Of a stretch of 64,000 bases of DNA, positions 17,767 to 27,872 are shown piece after piece. The stretch is from Betaproteobacteria bacterium (GTDB lineage: Bacteria; Pseudomonadota; Gammaproteobacteria; Burkholderiales; Casimicrobiaceae), in contig JADKEV010000028.1 in the NCBI GenBank assembly GCA_016717855.1, forward strand, positions 62,001-126,000, read 5' to 3'. Each line of letters starts with the position of its first letter. Position 1 is the first letter of the stretch. The translations under genes were made by a program, and so were the position numbers. The notes under the pieces are model-generated. The model saw nothing but the letters and a program-made list of their open reading frames with translations. It had not been told where the DNA came from and made no database searches.

Positions 17767-20013
17767 TCAGGGCAGCAATGTGCGGATGTACGACTCGACC
17801 TGCAGCGCCGTTGTCCGCGTGGCGCCGGCGCCAATGGCGCCCTGGATCAGCGACGTTCCGCGCAGGCCGAACAGGTAGCGCACCACCATCAGGCCGTCGG
17901 TCAGCGAGTCGGCCCGCCCGTCGCCATCGACGTCGAGTTTCGGTGCGATGTTGTCGAGAAAGGCCTTCAAGGCGGTCGGATCCGCGCGTGACGCGCCGGC
18001 GCCGATCGCGCCATTGGCCAGGGCGGGACCGCTCATTCCATACAGATAGCGGAGAATCACCATGCCGTCGGTCAGCGCATCGTATTGGCCGTTGAGGTCC
18101 ACATCGATCCTGGCGGGCAGCGAGCCGGACGGAGCAAAGGTCGCACTGACTGTCTTCGCGACGTCGATGCTGACCGTACAGGCGCCGACGCCGGTGCAAC
18201 CGCCGCCCAGCCAGCCGGTGAAGACCCTGCCGCTGCCGGGGGAGGCAGCCAGCGCCATCGAAGATCCGGACGGCGGCGTCGCGGAGCAAGCGCCCGGGCA
18301 GTTGATCCCGGTGCCGGTGACCGTACCGCCCCCGTTGATCACGACGGTGAGCGTCAGCGCTTGCGCATTCGAATTGACGAGGCTGAACGCAAATGGGGCG
18401 GCGACTCTGCCACTCGTGGCTGTGGCCAGGACGGCATAGGATCCGGCGGACCCGTTGGCCGTCGCGTAGACCTGCGCCACGCCGTTGACATCCGTCACTA
18501 CGCTGGCCGCGCTCAGTGTCGCCGAGGCGCCCGCGGCCGGGCTCGAAAAGTCGACCGTGACCCCCGGGACCACCTGGCCGGTGGCGTCCCTGAGCGTGAC
18601 TTTCAGCGGTTGCACGAAAGGTGTGTTGATTCCAGCCGTCTGCACGGATCCCGTCGGGACGCCGACGAAGGGCACCTTGGCCGTCCGCCAGCCCGCGACG
18701 CCCGTCCGGGTGTTGTTCAGCGTCAGCGCGACGTCGTCGATCGCGGTTCCGCAGGCGAGGCCGGTGGGACAGGTGAGCAGCCCCGGATTGGAGAATTTGA
18801 GTTCGCTGACCTTTGCCAGGTAACTCATGATCGTGCCGAAGCACGACGCCCCGCTGCCCGGGTTGCACACGTTCTGACCCTGCGCCGCGTTCCATGTCGC
18901 ATTGCGCACGTTGCCATAGGAGAAAGGGTAGGCGCCCACGCCGAGCGCCACGGTTCCGCCCTGCGTGACGGTCTGGCGGTCGTGCATGGCGCCCATGTTG
19001 TGTCCCAGCTCATGCGGAAACGTCGCGGCCTGGCAATAGAAGCCGGTGCCGTTCACGTCGTTCCCATCGGAGACGACCGCAAACCCGTTATGGCCCTGGC
19101 TGCCGATCGCCGCGCCGTTGCCACCGTAGCCGCCGACCCAGGCGATCCCGCAGCCGACCTGCCCCGGATAGTTGAAGGGCCGCACCAGGACCACGATGTC
19201 CGCACCATAACGCTCACGCAGCGTTCCTTGGACCGGCGCCATCACGCCTATCCCGTTGGTCAGGTTGCCGAGTGCTGTGCCGTTGTCATCGGCTTCAACG
19301 TACGCCACCTCGAGCGCATGCACCAGCCGCACCGTAATGGCGACTTCGCTCGCGACGTATGCCTGATTGGCGATGGCGATCAATTGATCCAGCCGCAACA
19401 GAGCTGCGGCGGTCGAACCTGCGCGCGTGACCATGCCGTGCGTATAGACCAGCAGCACATCGATGGTGGTTTCTGGCGTCGGCGCCGACTTGAGCATGAC
19501 CGGCCGGTTGTCCGCCATCGCGGGTCCGGCAACGGGCGCCGGCGGCGGCTGCACCATCGCGTCCGACTCGACCATCTCCAGCAGGCGCCACCCGGCGGCG
19601 GCGGTGTCGATCAACACGACCTGCGAGTCTTCCGTGGTCACCAGTACGGGGCCATCCGGCGTTTGCACTTCACCGGCCATGCCGGCGGAGCCGTAGGTCA
19701 GCACCGCGACGTAGGTCTTGCCCGCGACGTCGAACTTGCCGATCCAGGTGCGGTTGCCGCTTGAATGTTCTTCGACCCGATCGGCCTGGATCTGATACAG
19801 CCGCCCGCCAGGAAGCGCCAAATCGCCTGATTCGCCGACGACCCAATCTGTCAGGGCCTGGGGCTCGAAGGTGATGGGATGCACGCCTGGGTTCCTGGAC
19901 GCCGCCTTGACCGATTCTGTTGCCGCATCGAGACGCCAGAGCGCGTGCGGCGCAGCGGCAGTTGCACCCAGTGACAGCAGCGCCAGCAGGGACGCGGACA
20001 GCAGTCTCATCAT
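17767..20013 (-). CDS. Secreted reprolysin-like zinc metalloprotease with dockerin-like repeats
   Basis: A 748-residue exported protease. A signal peptide (MMRLLSASLLALLSLGATAA) is followed by a prodomain and an M12-type catalytic domain with the zinc site HELGHNMGAMHD (about residue 333), matching HExxHxxGxxH. Next come a bacterial Ig-like region, an InlB-type repeat (NGGGTVTGTGINCPGACS, FTGWLGGGCTG), and two C-terminal calcium-type repeats, DVDLNGQYDALTDGMVILRY and DVDGDGRADSLTDGLMVVRY, that resemble type I dockerin segments. It is monocistronic. No cohesin or sorting partner is visible nearby. The frame extends upstream to 20145 but the signal peptide sets the start. Confidence 0.87.
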   Translation of the reverse strand: MMRLLSASLLALLSLGATAAAPHALWRLDAATESVKAASRNPGVHPITFEPQALTDWVVGESGDLALPGGRLYQIQADRVEEHSSGNRTWIGKFDVAGKTYVAVLTYGSAGMAGEVQTPDGPVLVTTEDSQVVLIDTAAAGWRLLEMVESDAMVQPPPAPVAGPAMADNRPVMLKSAPTPETTIDVLLVYTHGMVTRAGSTAAALLRLDQLIAIANQAYVASEVAITVRLVHALEVAYVEADDNGTALGNLTNGIGVMAPVQGTLRERYGADIVVLVRPFNYPGQVGCGIAWVGGYGGNGAAIGSQGHNGFAVVSDGNDVNGTGFYCQAATFPHELGHNMGAMHDRQTVTQGGTVALGVGAYPFSYGNVRNATWNAAQGQNVCNPGSGASCFGTIMSYLAKVSELKFSNPGLLTCPTGLACGTAIDDVALTLNNTRTGVAGWRTAKVPFVGVPTGSVQTAGINTPFVQPLKVTLRDATGQVVPGVTVDFSSPAAGASATLSAASVVTDVNGVAQVYATANGSAGSYAVLATATSGRVAAPFAFSLVNSNAQALTLTVVINGGGTVTGTGINCPGACSATPPSGSSMALAASPGSGRVFTGWLGGGCTGVGACTVSIDVAKTVSATFAPSGSLPARIDVDLNGQYDALTDGMVILRYLYGMSGPALANGAIGAGASRADPTALKAFLDNIAPKLDVDGDGRADSLTDGLMVVRYLFGLRGTSLIQGAIGAGATRTTALQVESYIRTLLP

Positions 20014-20295
20014 GCGAAGACCACGTGCGGGGGCAAGTTTGCGGTATGCGTTCACGACATTGGGCTCAAAAAAAGGGCGGGTGCCACCTTGCGCAGTCAG
20101 GCTTGACCGGCAGGTATCCAGTGTCGAAGGTTGGCGTGGGCTCATACTTAGTACTTTCGCATCGCCACCGCGGACCGTGAATCCGGTCTTTTACCTAGTG
20201 CGCCGCCCGTTGCGGCGCCGGATCAGAGGTCCTTGGATGTCACCAGCCGTACGCCCGATCGCGCCGGCCCCCGGAGCGGAATCGGTGCCAACCTC
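20014..20295. other. Intergenic region between divergent protease and groES genes
   Basis: No gene is supported here. It contains a seven-pair hairpin GCGCCGC-CCGTT-GCGGCGC at 20200-20218 with no T-tract, an A7 run near 20070, and presumably the protease promoter on the minus strand, which I could not pick out. Confidence 0.5.
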
Positions 20296-20324
20296 TTGCT
20301 TTTCTTGTTCTCCGGCACTATTAT
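20296..20324 (+). promoter_or_regulatory. Sigma70 promoter of groESL
   Basis: TTGCTT (20296-20301) and TATTAT (20319-20324) are separated by 17 bases. The -10 box abuts the CIRCE operator, so HrcA bound there would block polymerase. Confidence 0.75.
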
Positions 20325-20350
20325 TAGCACTCGCCGGCGTTGAGTGCTAA
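20324..20350 (+). promoter_or_regulatory. CIRCE operator (HrcA binding site)
   Basis: A perfect CIRCE element: TTAGCACTC, nine-base spacer GCCGGCGTT, GAGTGCTAA. It starts at the last base of the groE -10 box and ends 100 bases before groES. HrcA repressor, which needs GroEL to stay active, binds such sites, giving feedback heat-shock control. The hrcA gene is not in the window. Confidence 0.97.
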
Positions 20351-20449
20351 CATCCTGACCCTTTCGGGGCTGTTTCCTCTCCGCCGCGTTGTTTTTCACC
20401 GGCTGCCACACTGCTTGCGGCCGTTCCGATCAAATCAAGGAGTCACACA

Positions 20450-20737
20450 ATGAAGATTCGTCCTCTGAACGATCGCGTGATCGTCAAACGCCTCGAAGAT
20501 GAACGCAAGACCGCCGGCGGGATCGTCATCCCCGACACGGCGGCCGAGAAACCCTCGCAAGGCGAGGTTGTCGCGGTAGGTCCAGGCAAGCTAGACGACG
20601 CCGGCAAGGTCATCGCCATGGGCGTGAAGGTCGGCGACAAGATCCTGTTCGGCAAGTACTCGGGCACCGAATTCAAGCTCGACGGCAACGACTACTTGCA
20701 CATGCGGGAAGACGACATCATCGGCGTCGTCGCCTGA
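20450..20737 (+). CDS. groES: Co-chaperonin GroES
   Basis: The 95-residue GroES forms the heptameric lid of the GroEL folding chamber. It starts MKIRPLNDRVIVKRLEDERK, has the mobile loop with KTAGGIVIPDTAAEKP, and ends DDIIGVVA. AAGGAG lies just before the ATG. It is the first gene of the CIRCE-controlled operon, 41 bases before groEL. Confidence 0.98.
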   Translation: MKIRPLNDRVIVKRLEDERKTAGGIVIPDTAAEKPSQGEVVAVGPGKLDDAGKVIAMGVKVGDKILFGKYSGTEFKLDGNDYLHMREDDIIGVVA

Positions 20738-20778
20738 ACCCCGGCGCATTCGCCTCAATCTGAATCCAGGAGATACAC

Positions 20779-22425
<1,647 letters not shown>

Positions 22426-22453
22426 TGCAGCAACCCGGCCGCAAGGCCACGGG

Positions 22454-22477
22454 AAAGCCCCGCCTCGGCGGGGCTTT
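22454..22477 (+). terminator. Rho-independent terminator of groESL
   Basis: AAAGCCCCGCC, loop TC, GGCGGGGCTTT: an eleven-pair G+C-rich stem followed by CTTGTTT. It sits 28 bases after the groEL stop. Confidence 0.92.
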
Positions 22478-22790
22478 CTTGTTTCCGGAACGCGGCGCGT
22501 ACTCGCGCAAGCATGCCGCGGCTTGCCGCATCGCGGCCCGCGGACGTATCCCTGCCCAACCTGGATTCCCTGTCCAGTTCAATACCCTCCGCCTCCATTC
22601 AGCACCCGCATGCTCTGGATTGCGCACCAGTATCCATGGCGATCGTCCCCGCGAGGTGAGCGGTGCCGGCCATCGGTATCCACTACAATCCGGGTATTCA
22701 ATCGAAAGTGAATGACATGTCCGCACTCGCCCCCCTGCATTCCGCCTGGTCCCCGCGGTTGCCGAGTATGCGAACTGCGCCGCGGACTCG
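22478..22790. other. Intergenic region after groESL
   Basis: About 310 bases with no supportable gene. The reading frames here have no recognisable protein. The promoter of the downstream HD-domain gene should lie here, but no convincing -35/-10 pair was found. Confidence 0.4.
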
Positions 22791-23372
22791 GTGAAGCCCA
22801 TGCCGACCGCAATGCCCTTGTTCATCGAAGCCCTTGCGTTCGCCGCGGACAAGCATCGTGACCATCGCCGCAAGAATGCCGCGGCTTCTCCCTACATCAA
22901 CCACCCGATCGCGCTCGCGCACGTCCTGATCGGCGAAGGAGGCATCGCCGAAACGCCGGTGCTGTGCGCAGCGATACTGCACGACACCGTCGAGGACACC
23001 CAGACGACGTTTGCCGAGCTGGAGGAGCGTTTCGGGGCCGAGATCGCTGGCATTGTCCGCGAAGTCACCGACGACAAGGAGTTGCCGAAGTCGCGGCGCA
23101 AGGAACTGCAGGTGGAACATGCGCCGCACCTCTCGCGCGGCGCCAGGTTGGTGAAGCTGGCCGACAAGATCTGCAATCTGCGCGACGTCGCCGACGACCC
23201 GCCAGCGAGCTGGTCGCGGGAAAGGCGTGTCGAATACTTCGAATGGGCCCGGCGCGTCATCGATGGGCTGCGCGGCACGCATCCGGCGCTGGAAGCGACC
23301 TTCGACGCCGTCTACAGGCGCGGACTGTCGCTCGCGGAAACGAGCGCCGCGCCCGTCAAGACCTACCACTGA
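22791..23372 (+). CDS. MESH1-type small alarmone hydrolase (HD domain)
   Basis: A 193-residue stand-alone HD-domain protein. The metal-binding pattern is complete: His in HRDHRRKNAAASPYINHPI, the HD pair in AAILHDTVEDTQTT, and a later Asp in LVKLADKICNLRDV. These match the hydrolase domain of RelA/SpoT proteins without synthetase, TGS or ACT domains. It likely removes pyrophosphate from (p)ppGpp, adding to the long RSH at 2.1 kb; activity on NADPH, as for animal MESH1, is also possible. The start may be 22791 or 22800. Confidence 0.85.
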   Translation: MKPMPTAMPLFIEALAFAADKHRDHRRKNAAASPYINHPIALAHVLIGEGGIAETPVLCAAILHDTVEDTQTTFAELEERFGAEIAGIVREVTDDKELPKSRRKELQVEHAPHLSRGARLVKLADKICNLRDVADDPPASWSRERRVEYFEWARRVIDGLRGTHPALEATFDAVYRRGLSLAETSAAPVKTYH

Positions 23373-23420
23373 GCCCGAGCGGCTGTGCGCTGCGCGCACC
23401 GGCCGGACGGGCGGTACCTG

Positions 23421-24338
23421 TCACGAACCGGAAAGGAACGGGAGGAGTTCCGCCAGCAGCAGATCCGGCACTTCCTCCGGAATATAGTGCCCCGAGGGCA
23501 GCGTCTTGCCGCGGACGTCGGTCGCGACCGCGCTCCAGTCGGCGAGCGGCTTGAACAGCCGGTGCACGACGCCCCGCTCCCCCCACAGCGCCAGCAGCGG
23601 ACACGTTATCTTGTCAGCCAGGTCGGCGCGATCATGCTCGAGATCGATGCCCGCCGCCGCACGATAGTCCTCACAGGTCGCATGGATGGCGGCCGGGTCG
23701 GCATAGCACCGTTCGTACTCCGCATACGCGGCGGGCGCGAATTGGGTGTGGCCCATGCTGCCCCAGCCGCCGGTTTTCCAGCGCAGGTAGAACCTCGGGT
23801 CGAGTCCGATCAGCGTCTCAGGCTGCGGCGCGGGCTGGATCAGGAAGAACCAGTGATAATAGGCCTGCGCGAACGCCATGTCGGTCTGCTCGTACATCGT
23901 GAGGGTCGGGGAGATGTCCAGCACGCAAAGCCTGCTGACGCGCTCCCTGTGATCGCGCGCCATCCGGTGCGCGACCCGCCCGCCGCGATCGTGGCCCACC
24001 ACGGCGAAGCGCGTGAAGCCGAGCGCTTCCATCAGGCGCACCTGGTCCAGCGCCATCACGCGCTTCGAATAGTTGGCGTGGTCGGGCGACCCGGCGGGCT
24101 TGCTCGAGTCGCCGTAACCGCGCAGGTCGGCGCAAACGACGGTATGGCGCTCCGCAAGTTGCTGCGCGACTTTGTGCCATATCGCATGCGTCTGCGGATA
24201 GCCATGGAGCAGCAGCACGGGCGGGCCGGAACCGCCATGCGCGCAATGAACGACGATATCCTCGCCGGCGTCACCGACCGGCACCGTGCTGTGCGCAAAG
24301 CCCGGAAACAACTCGATCTGCGCCGTATTCACTCCCAT
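23421..24338 (-). CDS. Haloacetate (fluoroacetate) dehalogenase-like alpha/beta hydrolase
   Basis: A 305-residue alpha/beta hydrolase. The nucleophile is Asp117 in VVGHDRGGRVAHR, with the catalytic His in SGHYIPEE near the end. By alignment from memory to the Rhodopseudomonas fluoroacetate dehalogenase (Asp110, Arg111, Arg114, His155, Trp156, Tyr219), this protein keeps the equivalents Asp117, Arg118, Arg121, His162-Trp163 (YYHWFFL) and Tyr225 (TCEDYRAAAG), including the three halide-binding residues. It therefore probably hydrolyses haloacetates, possibly fluoroacetate. It stands alone between the alarmone hydrolase and DUF2007 genes. A GTG at 24347 is an alternative start. Confidence 0.83.
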   Translation of the reverse strand: MGVNTAQIELFPGFAHSTVPVGDAGEDIVVHCAHGGSGPPVLLLHGYPQTHAIWHKVAQQLAERHTVVCADLRGYGDSSKPAGSPDHANYSKRVMALDQVRLMEALGFTRFAVVGHDRGGRVAHRMARDHRERVSRLCVLDISPTLTMYEQTDMAFAQAYYHWFFLIQPAPQPETLIGLDPRFYLRWKTGGWGSMGHTQFAPAAYAEYERCYADPAAIHATCEDYRAAAGIDLEHDRADLADKITCPLLALWGERGVVHRLFKPLADWSAVATDVRGKTLPSGHYIPEEVPDLLLAELLPFLSGS

Positions 24339-24417
24339 GGCCAACACCCCCGGTTGCGCAAGCCCGCGCTTTGCTGATTGTCGCGCCGATGATGGCCGAG
24401 TTGCCTCGATGCGTCAA

Positions 24418-24445
24418 CGATGGCTGGTATGCGATGGCTGGTATG
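24418..24445. repeat. Two-copy 14-base tandem repeat
   Basis: CGATGGCTGGTATG occurs twice head to tail in the spacer between the dehalogenase-like and DUF2007 genes. No function is evident. Confidence 0.7.
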
Positions 24446-24491
24446 CATGGCATACGGGTCCGCCGCGCCGGACGCGACTGAATGCGGCGCG

Positions 24492-24812
24492 TCAACCCGG
24501 CCGCCGTTCCCGGCCGCATTTCCAGCAGGCCGTGAACTGTCCAGCGTGGACTTCGCCACATTGCTCGCAACGCCAGGGGGCAGCCTTGCCCACGGTGGGG
24601 CGCTCATACTCGGCAATCAGTGACCTGGCATTCGGGCCCTGGGCGGGGTCGCCGATCCAGACACTCGGCATGGTCTCGACGGTGATCGGCAGTTCGCCGT
24701 ACCCACCGGCCAGGTACTGCCCCCGGACCTCCGCCTTGATACCCGCGGCATTGAGCATGCCGCTGACGATATGCGCTTCGGTGACGTTGCGGGCGACGAA
24801 AATTCTTTGCAC
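24492..24812 (-). CDS. DUF2007-type protein with C-terminal zinc ribbon
   Basis: A 106-residue cytosolic protein. The N-terminal half (IFVARNVTEAHIVSGMLNAAGIKAEVRG) is the DUF2007 signal-transducing fold related to PII-like ferredoxin-type domains. The C-terminal end has two Cys pairs, CEQCGEVH and CWKCGRER, forming a probable zinc ribbon. A GTG start at 24812 is chosen because AGGAGGA lies seven bases upstream and the protein then begins VQRIFVARN, the normal family N-terminus. It is 83 bases downstream of the ilvD stop and may be cotranscribed with it. Function unknown. Confidence 0.83.
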   Translation of the reverse strand: MQRIFVARNVTEAHIVSGMLNAAGIKAEVRGQYLAGGYGELPITVETMPSVWIGDPAQGPNARSLIAEYERPTVGKAAPWRCEQCGEVHAGQFTACWKCGRERRPG

Positions 24813-24895
24813 TGGCGTCCTCCTCGCATGAACACGGTGCGCGGGGTTGTCATCCCCGCAGTCAGTCGCTCCCCGCGCGAGGTTTTCCGCTCCGG

Positions 24896-26575
24896 TCAGA
24901 ACCGGTCGGTGACGGCCCCGTAACTCGCGGTCGACGTCAACCTGGCGAACTTCGCGAGCACGCCGCGGGTGTATCGCGGCGGCGGCTGTTTCCAGGCGGC
25001 GCGCCGCGCGGCGATTTCGGCGTCGCTCACATTGAGCTGGACCAGGCGCTGATGCGCGTCGATGGTGACCGAATCGCCCTCGACGACCAGGCCGATGGTG
25101 CCGCCCACATAGGCTTCGGGCGCGACGTGCCCCACCACCATGCCCCACGTGCCGCCCGAAAAACGCCCATCGGTGATCATCCCCACCGATTCGCCCAGGC
25201 CCTGGCCCACCAGCGCGCTGGTGGGCGCCAGCATCTCGCGCATGCCGGGACCGCCCTTTGGCCCCTCGTAACGGATGATCATCACGTCGCCCGGCTTGAT
25301 CTGTTGCCCCATGATCGCCGCCATCGCCGCATCCTCGGAGTCGAACACCCGCGCCGGACCGGTCATCACCGGGTTCTTCAGGCCCGTGATCTTGGCCACG
25401 CAGCCCTCTTCGGCGAGGTTGCCTTTCAGGATCGCCAGGTGGCCTTGCGCATAGAGTGCATCGTGAATCGTCTTGATCACCGGCTGGTCGGCGCGCGGCT
25501 GATCGGGAATCCCCGCGAGTTCTTCGGCCAGCGTCCTGCCGGTGATGGTCAGGCAGTCGCCGTGCAACAGACCGGCATTGAGCAGTATTTTCAGGACCTG
25601 CGGAATGCCGCCGGCCCGATGCAAGTCGGTGGCGACATACTGACCCGACGGCTTCAGGTCGCACAGGACCGGCACGCGCTGCCTGACGCGCTCGAAATCG
25701 TCGATGGTCCATTCGACTTCCGCCGAATGCGCGATCGCCAGGTAGTGCAGGACCGCATTGGTCGAGCCGCCGATGGCCATGATGCACGCGACGGCGTTCT
25801 CGATCGACTTGCGGTTGATGATGTCGCGGGACTTGATGCCCTTCTTCACCGCTTCGACCAGCACCCGGGCGGACTGCGCGGCAGAGGCGGTCTTTTCCTC
25901 GTCGGGATTGGCCATCGTCGAGGACCCGAGCAGCGACATCCCCAGCGCTTCGAACGACGAACTCATGGTGTTTGCCGTGTACATGCCGCCGCACGAGCCG
26001 GAGCCGGGCACCGCGCACTGCTCGACCGCGTCGAAGTCCTCGGTGTTCATCTGTCCGGTGGTGAACTGGCCGACGGCCTCGAACACGCTGACGATGGTCA
26101 GGTCCTTGCCCTTGTAGTGGCCGGGCTTGATCGTGCCGCCATAGACGTAGATGCCGGGGACGTTCATCCGCGCCAGCGCCATCATGCCCCCGGGCATGTT
26201 CTTGTCGCAGCCGCCGATGACCAGCATCCCGTCCATCCACTGGCCGTTGCCCGCCGTTTCGATGCAGTCGGCGATCACCTCGCGCGAGATCAGCGAGTAC
26301 TTCATGCCTTCGGTGCCCATCGACATGCCGTCCGAGATCGTCGGCGTCCCGAAGGTCTGGGGATTGCCACCGGCCCCCCGGACGGCGTCGACCGCCGCGT
26401 CGGCCAGCTTCTGCAAACCGGAATTGCAGGGCGTGATCGTCGAGTGCCCGTTGGCGATGCCTATCATCGGCTTGTCGAAATCGGATTTCTTGTACCCCAT
26501 CGCGTAGTACATGGAGCGATTGGGCGCGCGTGCGACGCCTTGGGTGATGGCCTTGGAGCGTTCGTTGTAGGGCAT
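24896..26575 (-). CDS. ilvD: Dihydroxy-acid dehydratase
   Basis: IlvD dehydrates 2,3-dihydroxy-isovalerate and its methylvalerate homologue in valine, leucine and isoleucine synthesis, using an iron-sulfur cluster. The 559-residue protein contains CNSGLQKLADAA, GGCDKNMPGG and CAVPGSGSCGGMYTANTM, which carry the cluster cysteines, and TDGRFSGGTWGMVVGHVAPEA. Length matches the short ([2Fe-2S]-type) group. It is divergent from lgt with 76 bases between start codons. Confidence 0.96.
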   Translation of the reverse strand: MPYNERSKAITQGVARAPNRSMYYAMGYKKSDFDKPMIGIANGHSTITPCNSGLQKLADAAVDAVRGAGGNPQTFGTPTISDGMSMGTEGMKYSLISREVIADCIETAGNGQWMDGMLVIGGCDKNMPGGMMALARMNVPGIYVYGGTIKPGHYKGKDLTIVSVFEAVGQFTTGQMNTEDFDAVEQCAVPGSGSCGGMYTANTMSSSFEALGMSLLGSSTMANPDEEKTASAAQSARVLVEAVKKGIKSRDIINRKSIENAVACIMAIGGSTNAVLHYLAIAHSAEVEWTIDDFERVRQRVPVLCDLKPSGQYVATDLHRAGGIPQVLKILLNAGLLHGDCLTITGRTLAEELAGIPDQPRADQPVIKTIHDALYAQGHLAILKGNLAEEGCVAKITGLKNPVMTGPARVFDSEDAAMAAIMGQQIKPGDVMIIRYEGPKGGPGMREMLAPTSALVGQGLGESVGMITDGRFSGGTWGMVVGHVAPEAYVGGTIGLVVEGDSVTIDAHQRLVQLNVSDAEIAARRAAWKQPPPRYTRGVLAKFARLTSTASYGAVTDRF

Positions 26576-26609
26576 GACAGGTTCCTCGGAGTCGGCAGTG
26601 TGCGGAAGG

Positions 26610-26615
26610 TATAAT
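26610..26615 (+). promoter_or_regulatory. Probable -10 box of lgt
   Basis: A perfect TATAAT lies 36 bases before the lgt start in the divergent ilvD-lgt spacer. A matching -35 is weak. Confidence 0.45.
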
Positions 26616-26651
26616 CAGCCGGTCATTTTAACCCACTGGCGACACCGCCCG

Positions 26652-27452
26652 ATGCTGGTTCATCCGCAGTTCGATCCCGTGGCGCTGAGTCTGGGCCCGC
26701 TGGCGATACGCTGGTACGGTCTGATGTACCTGGCGGCGTTCCTGCAGGTGTGGCTGTTGGGAAAGTACCGGGCGCGCCAGGGCATCGTGCCGGGCTGGAG
26801 GCCGCGCGACGTGGAGGATCTCCTCTTTTTTGGTGTGCTGGGCGTGATCGTCGGCGGCCGCCTGGGCGAAGTCCTCCTGTACCACCCCGACTACTATCTA
26901 TCCCATCCGCTGGAGATCTTCGCCGTCTGGAAGGGCGGCATGGCGTTTCACGGCGGATTTCTCGGCGTCCTGGTTGCCGTGTGGTGGTGGGGACGAAAAA
27001 ACGGCCGGGCGTTTTTCGCGGTGACCGACTTCATCGCGCCGCTGGTGCCGCTGGGCTACGCATTCGGGCGCATCGGCAACTTCATCAACGCGGAACTGGT
27101 GGGCCGGCCGACAGACGTGCCGTGGGCGATGGTCTTTCCGAACGTGGACAATCTGCCGCGGCACCCTTCGCAGCTCTATCACGCGGGACTCGACGGCCTG
27201 GCGCTGTTCCTGATTCTCTGGCTGTACACCGCGCGGCCCCGGCGGGTTGGCGCCGCTTCCGCGCTGTTTCTGATCGGCTATGGCACGGCGCGCAGCTTCG
27301 TCGAACTGTTCCGGACGCCGGACTTCGAAGTGAATTGGTTCGGAATCGCGCTGACCTCGGGGCAACTCTACAGCCTGCCCATGGTCGCGGTCGGTCTCTG
27401 GTTCTGGTTTCGCGCGCACCGAGCGCCCGCGCCGGCCGCCCCAGGCGGCTGA
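26652..27452 (+). CDS. lgt: Phosphatidylglycerol-prolipoprotein diacylglyceryl transferase
   Basis: Lgt transfers diacylglycerol to the lipobox cysteine of prolipoproteins at the inner membrane. The 266-residue protein has about seven membrane helices and the signature GRIGNFINAELVGRPTDVPW near residue 140, with HPSQLYHAGLDG and FRTPD downstream, and HGGFLGVL carrying an essential His. The start at 26652 (MLVHPQFDPVAL) matches the family; the frame is open further upstream but that part is not conserved in character. Confidence 0.95.
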   Translation: MLVHPQFDPVALSLGPLAIRWYGLMYLAAFLQVWLLGKYRARQGIVPGWRPRDVEDLLFFGVLGVIVGGRLGEVLLYHPDYYLSHPLEIFAVWKGGMAFHGGFLGVLVAVWWWGRKNGRAFFAVTDFIAPLVPLGYAFGRIGNFINAELVGRPTDVPWAMVFPNVDNLPRHPSQLYHAGLDGLALFLILWLYTARPRRVGAASALFLIGYGTARSFVELFRTPDFEVNWFGIALTSGQLYSLPMVAVGLWFWFRAHRAPAPAAPGG

Positions 27453-27468
27453 CGTACCCGGCGGCCCG

Positions 27469-27855
27469 CTAGTCGAGGCGGCGATACTCACCGTCCAGGA
27501 CCTTGCCCCCGCCGCCTGCCTGGGCTTGCAGGCGGCCGGTCAGGTTGATGGGCAATGCCAGCAGCGCGAGCGCGGCAACGTCGGTCACGATACCGGGCAG
27601 GATGAACAGCACTCCGGCCAGCACCTTGCGTCCGCTGTCGAGCAGGCTGCTGAGCAGCGGCGCGTGGCCGGAGAACGCCGCGTGGGACTTGGCGCGGAAT
27701 GCGACTTGCTCGTTCCTGAGCAACAGCCAGCCGCCCACCAACCCGGCACCAAGCCAGAACCAGACCGGCACGCCGGTCCATGCCGCGAACTGGATCGTGA
27801 CGTAAATGTCCAGAGCCGGAAAGCCGAGTAAAATGAGCAACAGAACTATTCGCAT
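27469..27855 (-). CDS. fxsA: FxsA family membrane protein
   Basis: A 128-residue inner-membrane protein: an N-terminal helix (MRIVLLLILLGFPALDIYVT), a second helix (FWLGAGLVGGWLLLRNEQ), and a third in VLFILPGIVTDVAALALL, the conserved LPG-x-TD block of FxsA. In E. coli FxsA affects exclusion of phage T7 by F factor, but its normal role is unclear. It is convergent with lgt, with 16 bases between stops. Confidence 0.88.
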   Translation of the reverse strand: MRIVLLLILLGFPALDIYVTIQFAAWTGVPVWFWLGAGLVGGWLLLRNEQVAFRAKSHAAFSGHAPLLSSLLDSGRKVLAGVLFILPGIVTDVAALALLALPINLTGRLQAQAGGGGKVLDGEYRRLD

Positions 27856-27872
27856 GTAATCCTTCTTTCCCT

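Noticed and set aside
24813..26240. Upstream extension of the DUF2007 frame into ilvD
   Set aside because: The extra residues are Arg/Gly-rich out-of-frame ilvD sequence; a GTG start with AGGAGGA fits the family.
25052..26614. 520-codon plus-strand frame opposite ilvD
   Set aside because: His/Arg/Asp-rich shadow of a clear ilvD gene; no domain recognisable.
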